Virus record (IMG/VR): IMGVR_UViG_3300036791_001056
Coordinates: 62,001-126,000 of that record
Source of the DNA: a virus
Reading direction: 5' to 3' (one strand)
DNA length: 64,000 bases
The number at the start of each line of letters is the position of its first letter. Position 1 is the first letter of the stretch. Positions 48,235-55,496 of the stretch are shown here, piece by piece. The position numbers were made by a program, and so were the translations under genes. Under the pieces are notes generated by a model. The model was not told the origin of the DNA. It did no database searches and worked only from the letters and a program-made list of their open reading frames with translations.

Positions 48235-50556
48235 TCAGGTCTCGAGGACAACTGGTGAGCCGCACTTGGGGCACGTCAAGCGCGGCTGCTTAGTGGCTGG
48301 GTCAATGCTGACGAATGGGTGCTGGCAGCTCTCGCACCGGGTGACCCCGTACGCCGCCAAGAACGACCCGCCGATGAGGTCCTTCAGGGCTGAGATGGCC
48401 CAGACACACGCGTCAATCCGGTCTGGTGACTCCCCGTCCATGGGAGTCCACGCACAGTTATGGACAAGGATCCCATTTGCAAAATACTCATGCTGCCCGG
48501 TCACCGTAATGTTGTACACCGCGCTTGGCACCGCGTTCACCTGGACGGAGTGGACCGTGCTTTCGGCCACACTCACGTGAGCAAAACGCTGCGCGAACTC
48601 CTGTTGAGATGAACTCTTGATCACACTCAACACACTGGACCGTGATTTCTCGCTGCTTACGCCGTTGCCATGCATCAGTGCTCTTCTGCTTCTGCTGGTC
48701 TCCCCGGTATGCGTACATACCAGTGACTCGCTCAGATTTATGGTGAGAGATGTGATCATGGCGTGACAATAGCATGAGATTGCTGATGTCATTATTGTCG
48801 GGGTCGTGATCGATGTGGTGCACGTGATGCCCGTTGGGTATGGGACCGTGATATTCTTCCCAGACGTCGCGATGGAGAAGTTTAGCGCCCCGTGACCGTG
48901 ATGTGATCCAGTACGTGCCGTTCCACTTGTAATACCGCTCACCGTTGCGCTCGATGAATGGGAACGCTGATTTTCGGCTGCGACGGGACTTCCGGCTTTC
49001 ATGCACCTTGTAATCTTAGCACCAGGAACCAGCGCACCAGCGGGAACAAAGCCACTTCCCGGGCTGAACACTGGGTGATCAGGTGTGCACGTGATGGTGT
49101 CGCCGTTTTTTGCTGTGATTGTTACGGTCCGGCGAATGCCTGTAAAGCCAGAGTGCGTGACTGGCCGCCAGCCAGCTCTCGTCATTACCAAGTCACGGCA
49201 CGTTACCTGCTCAATGGGAATCTCACCACGCATGGTTGTTATTGCTGTCCCAGCGATCAAGCACATCTGGTCCTCAAGATACGGGAACGTGCCCACGTGG
49301 CTGATGCGGCGCTGCTCATACAACGATGAGATCGGCTCCGCGCGGATGGCCTTGCCGCGCGTGGCGCGCACCGCCTGGAACGGGATGTTCGGGTCCACCG
49401 TCTTCAGCAACGTCCCGATGAAGTCCCCGCCGTTGTTGACCTCCGCGACGACGCGGTCTGCCTTGAACTCATGGTACACCGCGATGACCCTCTTCATCGC
49501 CTCCATGGGTGTGGCGCGCAGCGTGAAGTCACCAAGCACGTAGCCGCGGCCGTTCTTAGCCGCACCGGCCACGATGACGCCAGTCTGGGCGCTGGCCTCG
49601 CCGTCAGTGACTGCCGGGTCCACCCCGACGACGACGCGGATGAGGTCGGGCACCAGTGCCGGGTCGGTGACGCGGGTCTCTTCGAACCAGTCGCGCTGCC
49701 ACAGCGCGCCCGGCACATCATCCAAGATCTCGGCCTCGAGCTCTTGCCGGCCGAGGCGCGTGCCCAGCAGCGGCGCGATGACGTTCTCCTGGTACTCCTT
49801 CGTCAAGTTCTCGATGTTGTCCATCGTCCGGCCGCGCGTGATCATCGTGGTCGTGCGCTGGAGAATGCCCATCCGTGATGGGTCCGGGTCACTCGTGCGC
49901 AGCAGCGCGACCGGGCGCGGCGTCGTGGCTATGACCACCTGCGTGCGGTAGTCCTCGTCCCAGCCGGTCTTCTTAGGCAGCCGCAGCGTGATGACCAGGT
50001 TGCTCCACGTGGTGTCTGCCACGAGCCCCTTGTGCGCGTCCTGCCAGAACGCGGCCTCGTCCGCCCAGGCAAAGTGGAACTGCGGCCCGCGCAGCCGCCA
50101 CGGCTTCTCAGCCGAGAAGGACTTGAACCCAGACCCGTTGGCGAGCCGCACCTCACCGAGCGTGCGGTTGTACCCGTCGTCCTCCGAGTGGTTCCGGAAC
50201 TCGTCACGGTTGAAGCACGCGATGAGTCCGCTCTCGCCCTCGAGCATGGTGTCACGGGTGTCAGCAAAGGTCTTCCCGACCAGCGCAATGCGCGCTCCCG
50301 GGTAGTCACGCGCCTTCTGCGCTGCCCACTCGGCGGCAGTGCGCGACTTCCCCCAGCCTCTTCCAGCGAGAATGCACCACACGAACCACGTACCCGGCGG
50401 AGCCAGCTGCTCCGGTCGCGCGATCTCGCGCCAGGGACGCTTGATGAGCCCGTCTTCCAAGTCGCGCACCCGCTTGATCTCCTGCTGCAGCTCGCGCAGG
50501 CGCCGCAGGCGCTCGAGGCGCAGCCCGGCGAGGGAGTCCGCGGTCTTGGCTGCCAT
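48235..50556 (-). CDS. terL: terminase large subunit with intein
   Basis: The 773-residue precursor starts at ATG 50556. Walker A is ILAGRGWGKS (62-71), Walker B HFAWADEA (161-168), and an adenine/coupling motif follows. The nuclease domain has VVVGVDPAVTD (around 311) and, after intein removal, ends with SPDRIDACVWAISAL, whose Asp is a third nuclease acid. The intein at residues 432-700 splits the conserved EDQM|CAWTP motif. The C-terminus carries an extra zinc ribbon, CESCQHPF ... CPKCG. It packages DNA into the prohead. No ribosome site precedes the start. Confidence 0.93.
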   Translation of the reverse strand: MAAKTADSLAGLRLERLRRLRELQQEIKRVRDLEDGLIKRPWREIARPEQLAPPGTWFVWCILAGRGWGKSRTAAEWAAQKARDYPGARIALVGKTFADTRDTMLEGESGLIACFNRDEFRNHSEDDGYNRTLGEVRLANGSGFKSFSAEKPWRLRGPQFHFAWADEAAFWQDAHKGLVADTTWSNLVITLRLPKKTGWDEDYRTQVVIATTPRPVALLRTSDPDPSRMGILQRTTTMITRGRTMDNIENLTKEYQENVIAPLLGTRLGRQELEAEILDDVPGALWQRDWFEETRVTDPALVPDLIRVVVGVDPAVTDGEASAQTGVIVAGAAKNGRGYVLGDFTLRATPMEAMKRVIAVYHEFKADRVVAEVNNGGDFIGTLLKTVDPNIPFQAVRATRGKAIRAEPISSLYEQRRISHVGTFPYLEDQMCLIAGTAITTMRGEIPIEQVTCRDLVMTRAGWRPVTHSGFTGIRRTVTITAKNGDTITCTPDHPVFSPGSGFVPAGALVPGAKITRCMKAGSPVAAENQRSHSSSATVSGITSGTARTGSHHGHGALNFSIATSGKNITVPYPTGITCTTSITTPTIMTSAISCYCHAMITSLTINLSESLVCTHTGETSRSRRALMHGNGVSSEKSRSSVLSVIKSSSQQEFAQRFAHVSVAESTVHSVQVNAVPSAVYNITVTGQHEYFANGILVHNCAWTPMDGESPDRIDACVWAISALKDLIGGSFLAAYGVTRCESCQHPFVSIDPATKQPRLTCPKCGSPVVLET
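48457..49263 (-). mobile_element. terminase intein (269 aa) containing an out-of-frame HNH gene
   Basis: It begins at Cys432 (codon 49263-49261), block A CLIAGTAITTMRGEIPIEQ; block B is ITCTPDHPVFSPGSG. It ends with YNITVTGQHEYFANGILVHN before Cys at 48456-48454 (final His-Asn and +1 Cys are present). Between blocks B and F the intein frame is a Ser/Thr/Ile/His-rich run with no recognisable fold. That run is the shadow of the HNH gene at 48488-49006 in another frame. Excision restores EDQMCAWTP, the normal terminase motif. The splicing domain appears complete, but splicing must tolerate the odd central sequence. Confidence 0.9.
48488..49006 (-). CDS. HNH homing endonuclease encoded in a second frame inside the terminase intein
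   Basis: Starts at GTG 49006 with no good ribosome site. It lies in the -1 frame relative to the terminase. The sequence has WNGTYWITSRSRGAKLLHRD, then YHGPIPNGHHVHHIDHDPDN and NDISNLMLLSRHDHISHHK, a textbook phage HNH nuclease. A zinc ribbon CVECDQEF ... CSRECGRKHG follows. The gene runs 172 residues, overlapping intein codons throughout, including the start of the intein C-terminal block. It could be expressed by internal initiation or frameshifting and should promote homing of the intein. Confidence 0.88.
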   Translation of the reverse strand: MHESRKSRRSRKSAFPFIERNGERYYKWNGTYWITSRSRGAKLLHRDVWEEYHGPIPNGHHVHHIDHDPDNNDISNLMLLSRHDHISHHKSERVTGMYAYRGDQQKQKSTDAWQRRKQREITVQCVECDQEFISTGVRAAFCSRECGRKHGPLRPGERGAKRGVQHYGDRAA

Positions 50557-50563
50557 GGTCTTG

Positions 50564-50592
50564 TTTACACCAGCGCATCGATGTGGTAGAGT
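50564..50592 (+). promoter_or_regulatory. plus-strand promoter (TTTACA-17-TAGAGT)
   Basis: TTTACA at 50564-50569 and TAGAGT at 50587-50592 with TGTGG before. It lies back to back with the terminase start and drives the operon from 50626. Confidence 0.8.
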
Positions 50593-50625
50593 AGTACCAA
50601 GGAACAGGAATGAGAGGAGCCTGAG

Positions 50626-50898
50626 ATGCCGAGCTCACCCACCGAGGTGATCATCAGTGACGAGTATCAGGTCGTGGAGTTCCGTGCCCAGATGACAGCT
50701 GATGGCTTCACGAACCGCGAGACCGGCCCAGTCAGTAGTGGTCACTTTCCCGTGCTCACCGATCAGTCACCTGATGGCGACCCGCCTGATGTCGCGCGGC
50801 ACCGCGCCATGGTTTACGCCGACACCTGCAGCAGGTCAGTTCTCGGAACAGTCACGTACCGCGTCCGCCGGGTCCAGGTCTACACGGTTGAGTGGTGA
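50626..50898 (+). CDS. hypothetical protein (90 aa)
   Basis: ATG 50626 behind GAGGAG. A small soluble protein with EVIISDEYQVVEFRAQMTAD and SVLGTVTYRVRRVQVYTVEW; predicted beta-rich. First gene of a five-gene run to 52327. Function unknown. Confidence 0.6.
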   Translation: MPSSPTEVIISDEYQVVEFRAQMTADGFTNRETGPVSSGHFPVLTDQSPDGDPPDVARHRAMVYADTCSRSVLGTVTYRVRRVQVYTVEW

Positions 50899-50904
50899 CG
50901 AAAG

Positions 50905-51141
50905 ATGTTTGTGAGTGAAGACGGTCGCTGGCGAGTCAGCACGATCTCACTCAACGGCCGGGAGCGCGTGCGGGTCGAGTGCAGCAACATCGCAGACGCG
51001 CCCGTTCACGGGGACGGCGCACACCGCACGGGCATCATCAGCGGGCCGGGCGGCTGGTACTGGGTAGCGGACCTGGCCGGCCCGGCGGACGTTGAGCGGT
51101 ACGTGCCGCTCGTTAGCTTGAGGGAGATCAGCAATGGGTAA
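50905..51141 (+). CDS. hypothetical protein (78 aa)
   Basis: ATG 50905, six bases after the previous stop. Beta-rich with GRWRVSTISLNGRERVRVEC and GWYWVADLAGPADVERYVPL. It overlaps the next start. Function unknown. Confidence 0.55.
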   Translation: MFVSEDGRWRVSTISLNGRERVRVECSNIADAPVHGDGAHRTGIISGPGGWYWVADLAGPADVERYVPLVSLREISNG

Positions 51142-51586
51142 GCAAACGCACGGTGACCCGCTCACTGGCGGCGGGCTCGATCTGCGCGACCTGGTGTTCC
51201 GGGCGCTGGATCACGCCCGCGAGAACGGTCACGAGGAGTTCCTGCACCTGCCCGCCGCTGAGGTGGCGAATGATCTTCGTGAGTACGACTGGGACCTGGA
51301 GAATGATGACCCGGCCGAGCTCACGCCGCTGGTCACCGAGTGGCGCAGGCGGCACGGCATCATCATCACAGAAGATGAGCTGGTGACTGACGTTGCCGTC
51401 ATTGACTTTCCCATCACGCTGCGTGTCACGCTCACCGCTGGCCAGCTGCGCCGGTACCAGCACTATCACGGGCTGACCAGCGGCAGCCCGCGCACCCACG
51501 TTGAGAGCTACATCCGGTCAGCACTGTACAGCAGTCACGAGTCATTCGATGAGGATGACATTACCATCACTATGGAGGAATCATGA
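51134..51586 (+). CDS. hypothetical protein (150 aa)
   Basis: ATG 51134 behind GAGGGAG. Acidic and helical, with LRDLVFRALDHARENGHEEF and AEVANDLREYDWDLENDD. The C-terminal half has VIDFPITLRVTLTAGQLRRY and SYIRSALYSS. Acidic tail. No known family; it precedes the secreted protein in the same transcript. Confidence 0.6.
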   Translation: MGKQTHGDPLTGGGLDLRDLVFRALDHARENGHEEFLHLPAAEVANDLREYDWDLENDDPAELTPLVTEWRRRHGIIITEDELVTDVAVIDFPITLRVTLTAGQLRRYQHYHGLTSGSPRTHVESYIRSALYSSHESFDEDDITITMEES

Positions 51587-52032
51587 AGAAGATCGCAGGA
51601 GCCATCACGCTCGGGGCGGTCAGCGCGGCCGTCCTGCTCGCCAGTCCCGGCACCAGCTCCGCGGCGACCGCGCCGCCGGTGCACGACAAGGTCAAGGGCT
51701 GCGCGCCGCTGGCGCGCACGCTGCATCACTGGTGGCCGCCACTGCTGCGGGCGCAGCCGGTCAGTGACCCGGATCTCGAGCTGTACCCGTGGCAGCCCGC
51801 GGCCAGCGCGATCGGCAGCTACATCAGCGACCCGGCGGTGGGCCAGTGGCTGCCGCAGTGGATCGCAGAGGCGGCGGGCGCCGTCAGCACGCTGGGCATC
51901 CGGGTGGGACCGTACCCGGAGGTGCCGCAGGCCGTTCACAACGGAGCGGTGCGCGACCTGGCGCAGGCGTTCGGCCACATGCACTACTGGTGCCCGGCGT
52001 CGATCCCAGCAAGGTGGGTGACGCCTAAGTGA
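51583..52032 (+). CDS. secreted protein with Sec signal peptide (149 aa)
   Basis: ATG 51583 overlaps the previous stop and follows GGAGGA. The N-terminus is a clear signal peptide: MKKIAGAI, a hydrophobic core (TLGAVSAAVLLAS) and an AxA-type end near SSAATA. The mature part is about 120 residues, with Trp-rich LHHWWPPLLRAQP and a repeated P-rich motif, two Cys and no obvious enzyme motif. A phage-encoded exported protein may act at the envelope, for example in superinfection exclusion or host modification; this is a guess. Confidence 0.7.
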   Translation: MKKIAGAITLGAVSAAVLLASPGTSSAATAPPVHDKVKGCAPLARTLHHWWPPLLRAQPVSDPDLELYPWQPAASAIGSYISDPAVGQWLPQWIAEAAGAVSTLGIRVGPYPEVPQAVHNGAVRDLAQAFGHMHYWCPASIPARWVTPK

Positions 52033-52327
52033 GGCCGCGCACGGTGGAAGAGATCATCACCACGCCGACGACCTAGCTGCGCGGTTCGAGGAAGACAGCC
52101 TTGGCCCTGGCCGTGTGGTCGACGGCGCTTCGCTTCGTCAGGTGCGCGTGGCTTTCGAGTCGAAAGCCCGTGCTGAGCGTGACCTGGCCGACGCGGTGAC
52201 CGTCGCCCGAGCCGAAAGGCACTCGTGTGCTGCGATCGGAGCTATGGTCGGCACTTCCGAGGAAGCGGCACGCCAGCGTTATGGCGTGCATCTCCCCGGC
52301 GTCAGCTACCCAGAGCCCAGCCAGTGA
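52029..52327 (+). pseudogene. actinobacterial-type small HTH-like protein broken by one missing base
   Basis: GTG 52029 overlaps the previous stop and gives RPRTVEEIIT before a stop at about 52075. From there another frame reads HADDLAARFEEDSLGPGRVV, then ASLRQVRVAFESKARAERDL and CAAIGAMVGTSEEAARQRYG to 52327. The pieces form one protein type known in actinobacteria (VEEIIxHADxLAxRF ... AIGxxLGTSxxAAxQRYG). The join needs one base added near 52058-52064. Either the gene is disrupted or it is a sequencing deletion. A shorter frame from GTG 52115 may still be made. Confidence 0.6.
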
Positions 52328-52356
52328 TCGTGCATCTTAGTTTTGTGTGATATAGT
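52328..52356 (+). promoter_or_regulatory. plus-strand promoter with TGTGATATAGT
   Basis: Extended -10 TGTGATATAGT ends at 52356; -35 is weak. It serves the gene at 52419. Confidence 0.55.
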
Positions 52357-52418
52357 TATAACTAGCTAGCAGGAGCACAAAACAAGCAGATGCTCCTCAG
52401 ACACAGAAAGGCGCACCT

Positions 52419-52742
52419 ATGCGCAACGGGCAGGTAACCAGCCCAGATGCTCCCCGCGTCGCCCCGGTCGTGTACATCGATCTAGACATCGTTCCATTTG
52501 AGTACATGACCGATGATGAGTTGCGTGATCAAGCAGCGCGCGCTTGCACGATCGAGGCGTACCCGAGCCTCAAGGCATTGTTGCTCACTCTACGCGGCCC
52601 CGGTGGCAACGGCACCATTCCGGTCTACCGCATCGAAGGCCCACTCAATCACATCATCAGGTGGTTGGTCGCCCAGTACGGCGCCGGCACCACCAGCGAG
52701 TCGGTTGAGTTTTTCGCTGACCAGATGTGCTTGGCTAAGTAA
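52419..52742 (+). CDS. hypothetical protein (107 aa)
   Basis: ATG 52419 behind AAAGG. It has VVYIDLDIVPFEYMTDDEL, LLLTLRGPGGNGTIPVYRIE and PLNHIIRWLVAQYGAG. Mixed alpha/beta, no recognised motif. It is alone between its promoter and a terminator, convergent with the terminase small subunit gene. Confidence 0.6.
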   Translation: MRNGQVTSPDAPRVAPVVYIDLDIVPFEYMTDDELRDQAARACTIEAYPSLKALLLTLRGPGGNGTIPVYRIEGPLNHIIRWLVAQYGAGTTSESVEFFADQMCLAK

Positions 52743-52755
52743 ACCAAGCCGCGCG

Positions 52756-52796
52756 AGCGCCGGTGATTACGGTCTACCGGCGCTTACGCGTTTTTT
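52756..52796 (+). terminator. terminator hairpin with T run
   Basis: AGCGCCGGT (52756-52764) pairs with ACCGGCGCT (52776-52784); six T follow at 52791-52796. It ends the transcript of the gene at 52419; the T run abuts the converging terminase small subunit gene. Confidence 0.7.
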
Positions 52797-53315
52797 CTAG
52801 CCCCCAGTGCCGAGCCGGTGATCACGCAGCTCAGCCTCGAGCCGCGCGATCTCCGCATCTACGCTGTCGATGGTCAGTACCTCGGTGCGCGTCGGCGCAT
52901 TGAGGCCGAGCAGCTTGGCGCGCTGCTCCTTGATCTTCAGGATCCGGTCCACGACCTCCAGCACGAAGCGATCATCGTTGAGCGGCTCGCCATCATCGTC
53001 ACGGATGATGCGCCCGTTGTTGACCAGCACGTGAGATGCCCGCAACTCCACCCAGCAGGCGCGCTCCAGCTCATCGAGCGATACCAGCTCGAGGACGCGC
53101 TGCTCGTCGCGCGCCACTCGGATCGTCGTCGCCAGCCCACGGCGGATCGCCGCGGCCGCGCGCTCCGGGTTGCCGCTCAGGCCGAGCTGGTCCGCGATCT
53201 CCTCGAGCGACCAGCCCAGCGCGCGCAGCCTCACGGCGTACGCGTCGCGCTGGACGCCCTTCTTGAAGATGCGGCTGCCCCGGGCCGGGACGGGCAAGAG
53301 GATGTCTTCAGGCAT
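52797..53315 (-). CDS. terS: terminase small subunit
   Basis: This 172-residue protein starts at ATG 53315 with no clear ribosome site. HTH near residue 32 in LRALGWSLEEIADQLGLSGN, then helices with RVARDEQRVLELVSLDELER, and a C-terminal coiled region (SVDAEIARLEAELRDHRL). This is the arrangement of small terminase subunits that recognise the packaging site and recruit the large subunit. It is separated from the large subunit gene by about 2.2 kb of plus-strand genes, which is unusual. Confidence 0.85.
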   Translation of the reverse strand: MPEDILLPVPARGSRIFKKGVQRDAYAVRLRALGWSLEEIADQLGLSGNPERAAAAIRRGLATTIRVARDEQRVLELVSLDELERACWVELRASHVLVNNGRIIRDDDGEPLNDDRFVLEVVDRILKIKEQRAKLLGLNAPTRTEVLTIDSVDAEIARLEAELRDHRLGTGG

Positions 53316-53320
53316 GCTTG

Positions 53321-53349
53321 TTTACACCAGCGCTTCGATGTGATAGAGT
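53321..53349 (+). promoter_or_regulatory. plus-strand promoter (TTTACA-17-TAGAGT), leaderless
   Basis: TTTACA at 53321-53326 and TAGAGT at 53344-53349 with TGTGA before. ATG 53357 is 7 bases downstream, so the mRNA is probably leaderless. Confidence 0.8.
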
Positions 53350-53356
53350 TTATTAC

Positions 53357-53770
53357 ATGAAGGAGTACAAGTTCCGCCGGTACGCCGCGGGCGTCAGCGC
53401 GGTCCGGCAGGGAAACCGCGCCGCACCGGTCAAGCGCGGCTGGTGGGCGTTCCCAGCCGGCTGGGAAAAGCACGCGGGCAACGTGCCCGCTGGTGTCGCA
53501 CGCCGCTGGCACACGCTCATCGTGCCGGCTGACGCGCTGATTTTCGTGGGCTGGGACCGCCGGGGCGTGCTGCACCGTGACGGGTTCTTCAACGTGGGCC
53601 CGTGGCAGTACATGAGCGTGGAGGACGCGATGCTGGGCTTCGAGCGCATACGCGCCCATACCCTCAGCATCGTCATCACTCAGCCGCAGTGGCGGGGCTT
53701 CCTGCTGCGCAAGGCCTTCGACGCTGATCACCTGCAGTGCTTCATCCCTGCCGCTGTGAACGTGCGGTGA
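53357..53770 (+). CDS. hypothetical protein (137 aa), leaderless
   Basis: ATG 53357 chosen for its position 7 bases after the -10. N-terminal basic region, then WWAFPAGWEKHAGNVPAGVA and ALIFVGWDRRGVLHRDGFFN, an aromatic beta-rich protein. No family known. It is transcribed divergently from the terminase small subunit gene. Confidence 0.6.
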   Translation: MKEYKFRRYAAGVSAVRQGNRAAPVKRGWWAFPAGWEKHAGNVPAGVARRWHTLIVPADALIFVGWDRRGVLHRDGFFNVGPWQYMSVEDAMLGFERIRAHTLSIVITQPQWRGFLLRKAFDADHLQCFIPAAVNVR

Positions 53771-53776
53771 TCGTTG

Positions 53777-53805
53777 TTTACACCAGCACTTCGATGTGAT
53801 AGACT
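53777..53805 (+). promoter_or_regulatory. plus-strand promoter (TTTACA-17-TAGACT)
   Basis: TTTACA at 53777-53782 and TAGACT at 53800-53805 with TGTGA before. Leader AGGAAAAGGAACAGAGCAGAGG to ATG 53841; probably drives the run to 55801. Confidence 0.75.
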
Positions 53806-53840
53806 AACTATAGGAAAAGGAACAGAGCAGAGGATCACAC

Positions 53841-53984
53841 ATGCAGCCACTCAAGCCTGAGCACGCGGACCGGATATCTAGCCAGATCACACTGACCGCG
53901 GTGAGCAGCGTAACTGGGACGTGCGTCAGCGCGGCATGCGCTAACCCAGCGGTCGCGATCGTCACGATCAGGAGGCCCCAGTGA
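53841..53984 (+). CDS. small hypothetical protein (47 aa)
   Basis: ATG 53841 behind AGAGG. Mostly polar with a hydrophobic C-terminal strand (AVAIVTI). Two Cys. Its stop overlaps the next start. Function unknown. Confidence 0.5.
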   Translation: MQPLKPEHADRISSQITLTAVSSVTGTCVSAACANPAVAIVTIRRPQ

Positions 53985-54304
53985 TCGGGAACCACAACCG
54001 GTCCGGCAGCCGCGTTACCGCCAGCGGGACCACTGAGGAGTGGCGCCGCAACGGCTGGCGCCGCGAGGGGCACTGCAACCGCTGCGACAACGGGCTGTTC
54101 CACAACCGGCGCCGGCGCGGCGCCGGAGGCGAGCACCCCAGCGGCGTCAGCCTCGCCGCGAATGATCCCTCCCGCATCGACAACATCTGGGAAGATGAGA
54201 TCGCTCCCGGCGAGAAAGCCGGCCTACGCCGCCGGGTTCGCGCCCGCGGTCGCGCTGAGGTGCGCCGCGTCATTCGTGAGGAGACTGCTCATGGAACTGG
54301 ATGA
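53981..54304 (+). CDS. basic hypothetical protein with a Cys pair (107 aa)
   Basis: GTG 53981 overlaps the previous stop and follows AGGAGG. It has EEWRRNGWRREGHCNRCDNG, then a helical IDNIWEDEIAPGEKAGLRRR and very basic stretches. The lone CNRC pair may bind metal together with neighbouring His. Possibly nucleic-acid binding. Confidence 0.55.
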   Translation: MIGNHNRSGSRVTASGTTEEWRRNGWRREGHCNRCDNGLFHNRRRRGAGGEHPSGVSLAANDPSRIDNIWEDEIAPGEKAGLRRRVRARGRAEVRRVIREETAHGTG

Positions 54305-54353
54305 GCTCATCAGTGCAGAAGACGGGATCGTAATGACTGAGTCGCAGCGGTGA
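54291..54353 (+). CDS. very short ORF (20 aa)
   Basis: ATG 54291 behind GAGGAG, overlapping the end of the previous gene; it encodes an acidic peptide (MELDELISAEDGIVMTESQR). It may be a translated leader that couples the next gene, or noise. Confidence 0.35.
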   Translation: MELDELISAEDGIVMTESQR

Positions 54354-54356
54354 CGA

Positions 54357-54548
54357 GTGAGCATGATGCACTTTGAGATCAAGCGCTGTGGCCGGATCGG
54401 CTACATGGTGTACATGGTGATGGACAGCGGGCCACTGAGCCGGCTGCCTGACGGCCTGCCAGTAGACGCAGCCATCACGAGGCGGGGAGCTCAACGGCTC
54501 GTTAAGAGGCGTCAGCGGCGGCTGCAGCGGGCGCGGGGGATGGAATGA
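54357..54548 (+). CDS. small basic hypothetical protein (63 aa)
   Basis: GTG 54357, just after the previous stop. Contains HFEIKRCGRIGYMVYMVM and a basic C-terminus (RRGAQRLVKRRQRRLQRARG). Function unknown; could bind nucleic acid. Confidence 0.5.
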   Translation: MSMMHFEIKRCGRIGYMVYMVMDSGPLSRLPDGLPVDAAITRRGAQRLVKRRQRRLQRARGME

Positions 54549-54596
54549 ACATTCTACGTCACACGAGCTGCGCGGTAACTGAGCAAGGAGTTAACC

Positions 54597-54947
54597 ATGT
54601 TCTACTGCGATCCCTGCGCCGTCCGGCGCGGCTGGCCCCAGACGATCTTTCGCAGTGATGGGCACTGTGAGTGCTGTGGTCACGCCCGTGAGTGCTCAGA
54701 CCTGCCGAGCAAGTACCTGCCACTGCCGCCCCGAGAGGTCCGAGAGGGACAGCTCTTCACCTACGTGAACTACCCGGATGGACACCTGCGCATCATCCGG
54801 CTCGTGCGCAGCGGTCGCGTTTACCACGCTGACGCGCTGGTGCCGGGCGCGCGCTGGGACCGGTACTTTAACATCGCGCAGGTTGACTGGCGCGTCACCG
54901 CTTGGGTGGCAGCCAGCGGGGCCGAGGCACCTAAGGAGCAGCCGTGA
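54597..54947 (+). CDS. zinc-finger protein (116 aa)
   Basis: ATG 54597 behind AAGGAG. The N-terminus CDPCAVRRGWP ... HCECCGHARECSDLPS has a Cys pattern of a zinc ribbon common in small actinophage proteins. A PPREVREGQLF linker is followed by a beta-rich tail. Its stop overlaps the methyltransferase start. Confidence 0.65.
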   Translation: MFYCDPCAVRRGWPQTIFRSDGHCECCGHARECSDLPSKYLPLPPREVREGQLFTYVNYPDGHLRIIRLVRSGRVYHADALVPGARWDRYFNIAQVDWRVTAWVAASGAEAPKEQP

Positions 54948-55496
54948 GCGAGATGCGCGGGAAGACCCCGGCGGTCATCCTCATCGACCCCGAAGTACCC
55001 GCACAACGGTGGCGGCGTATTCCGCGACGCCGCGTGCTGGGGAGTACCCCAGCTGTGGATCACTGGTGCGCGGCTGAGGGCTGAGTTCGCTCGGAAGGGC
55101 CGGATCACCCGCGAGGAGCGCATGAAGGCGCTCGTGCGGGAGACCGACCTGTTCTGGTGCGACCGGCCGTTCGACGAGTTCCCGCGCGGGACCACGTTCA
55201 TCGGCGTGGAGGTGCTGCCGAACGCTGAGGTGCTGACGCTCGGCTGGGAGCACCCGGAAGACGCGGTGTACGTCTTTGGCCCGGAGGACGGCAACTTGCC
55301 GAAGGCAGTGCGCCTGCAGTGCCACCGGTTCATCATCTTGCCCACCCGCATCTGCCTGAACTTGCAGGTGGCGGCCGGGATGGTGCTCGGGCACCGCATG
55401 CTGGACCGCATGGCGCGCGGCATCGAGCCCGCCCGCGGCGCGTATGACATGATGGCTGATGATCGCGGCTTCGCGGACCCGGGAGATGACTGGTGA
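54944..55496 (+). pseudogene. SpoU/TrmH-like RNA methyltransferase broken by a one-base insertion
   Basis: GTG 54944 overlaps the previous stop and gives VSEMRGKTPAVILIDP; this frame stops at about 55084. From the CCCC tract at 54988-54991 the other frame reads YPHNGGGVFRDAACWGVPQL, then LFWCDRPFDEFPRGTTFIG and VLTLGWEHPEDAVYVFGPED. It continues FIILPTRICLNLQVAAGMVL, the SPOUT motif 2-3 region, to 55496. Removing one C from CCCC joins IDP to KYPHN exactly. The gene is either inactivated, phase-variable, or mis-sequenced. A smaller fragment from ATG 55122 would lack motif 1. Confidence 0.78.
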
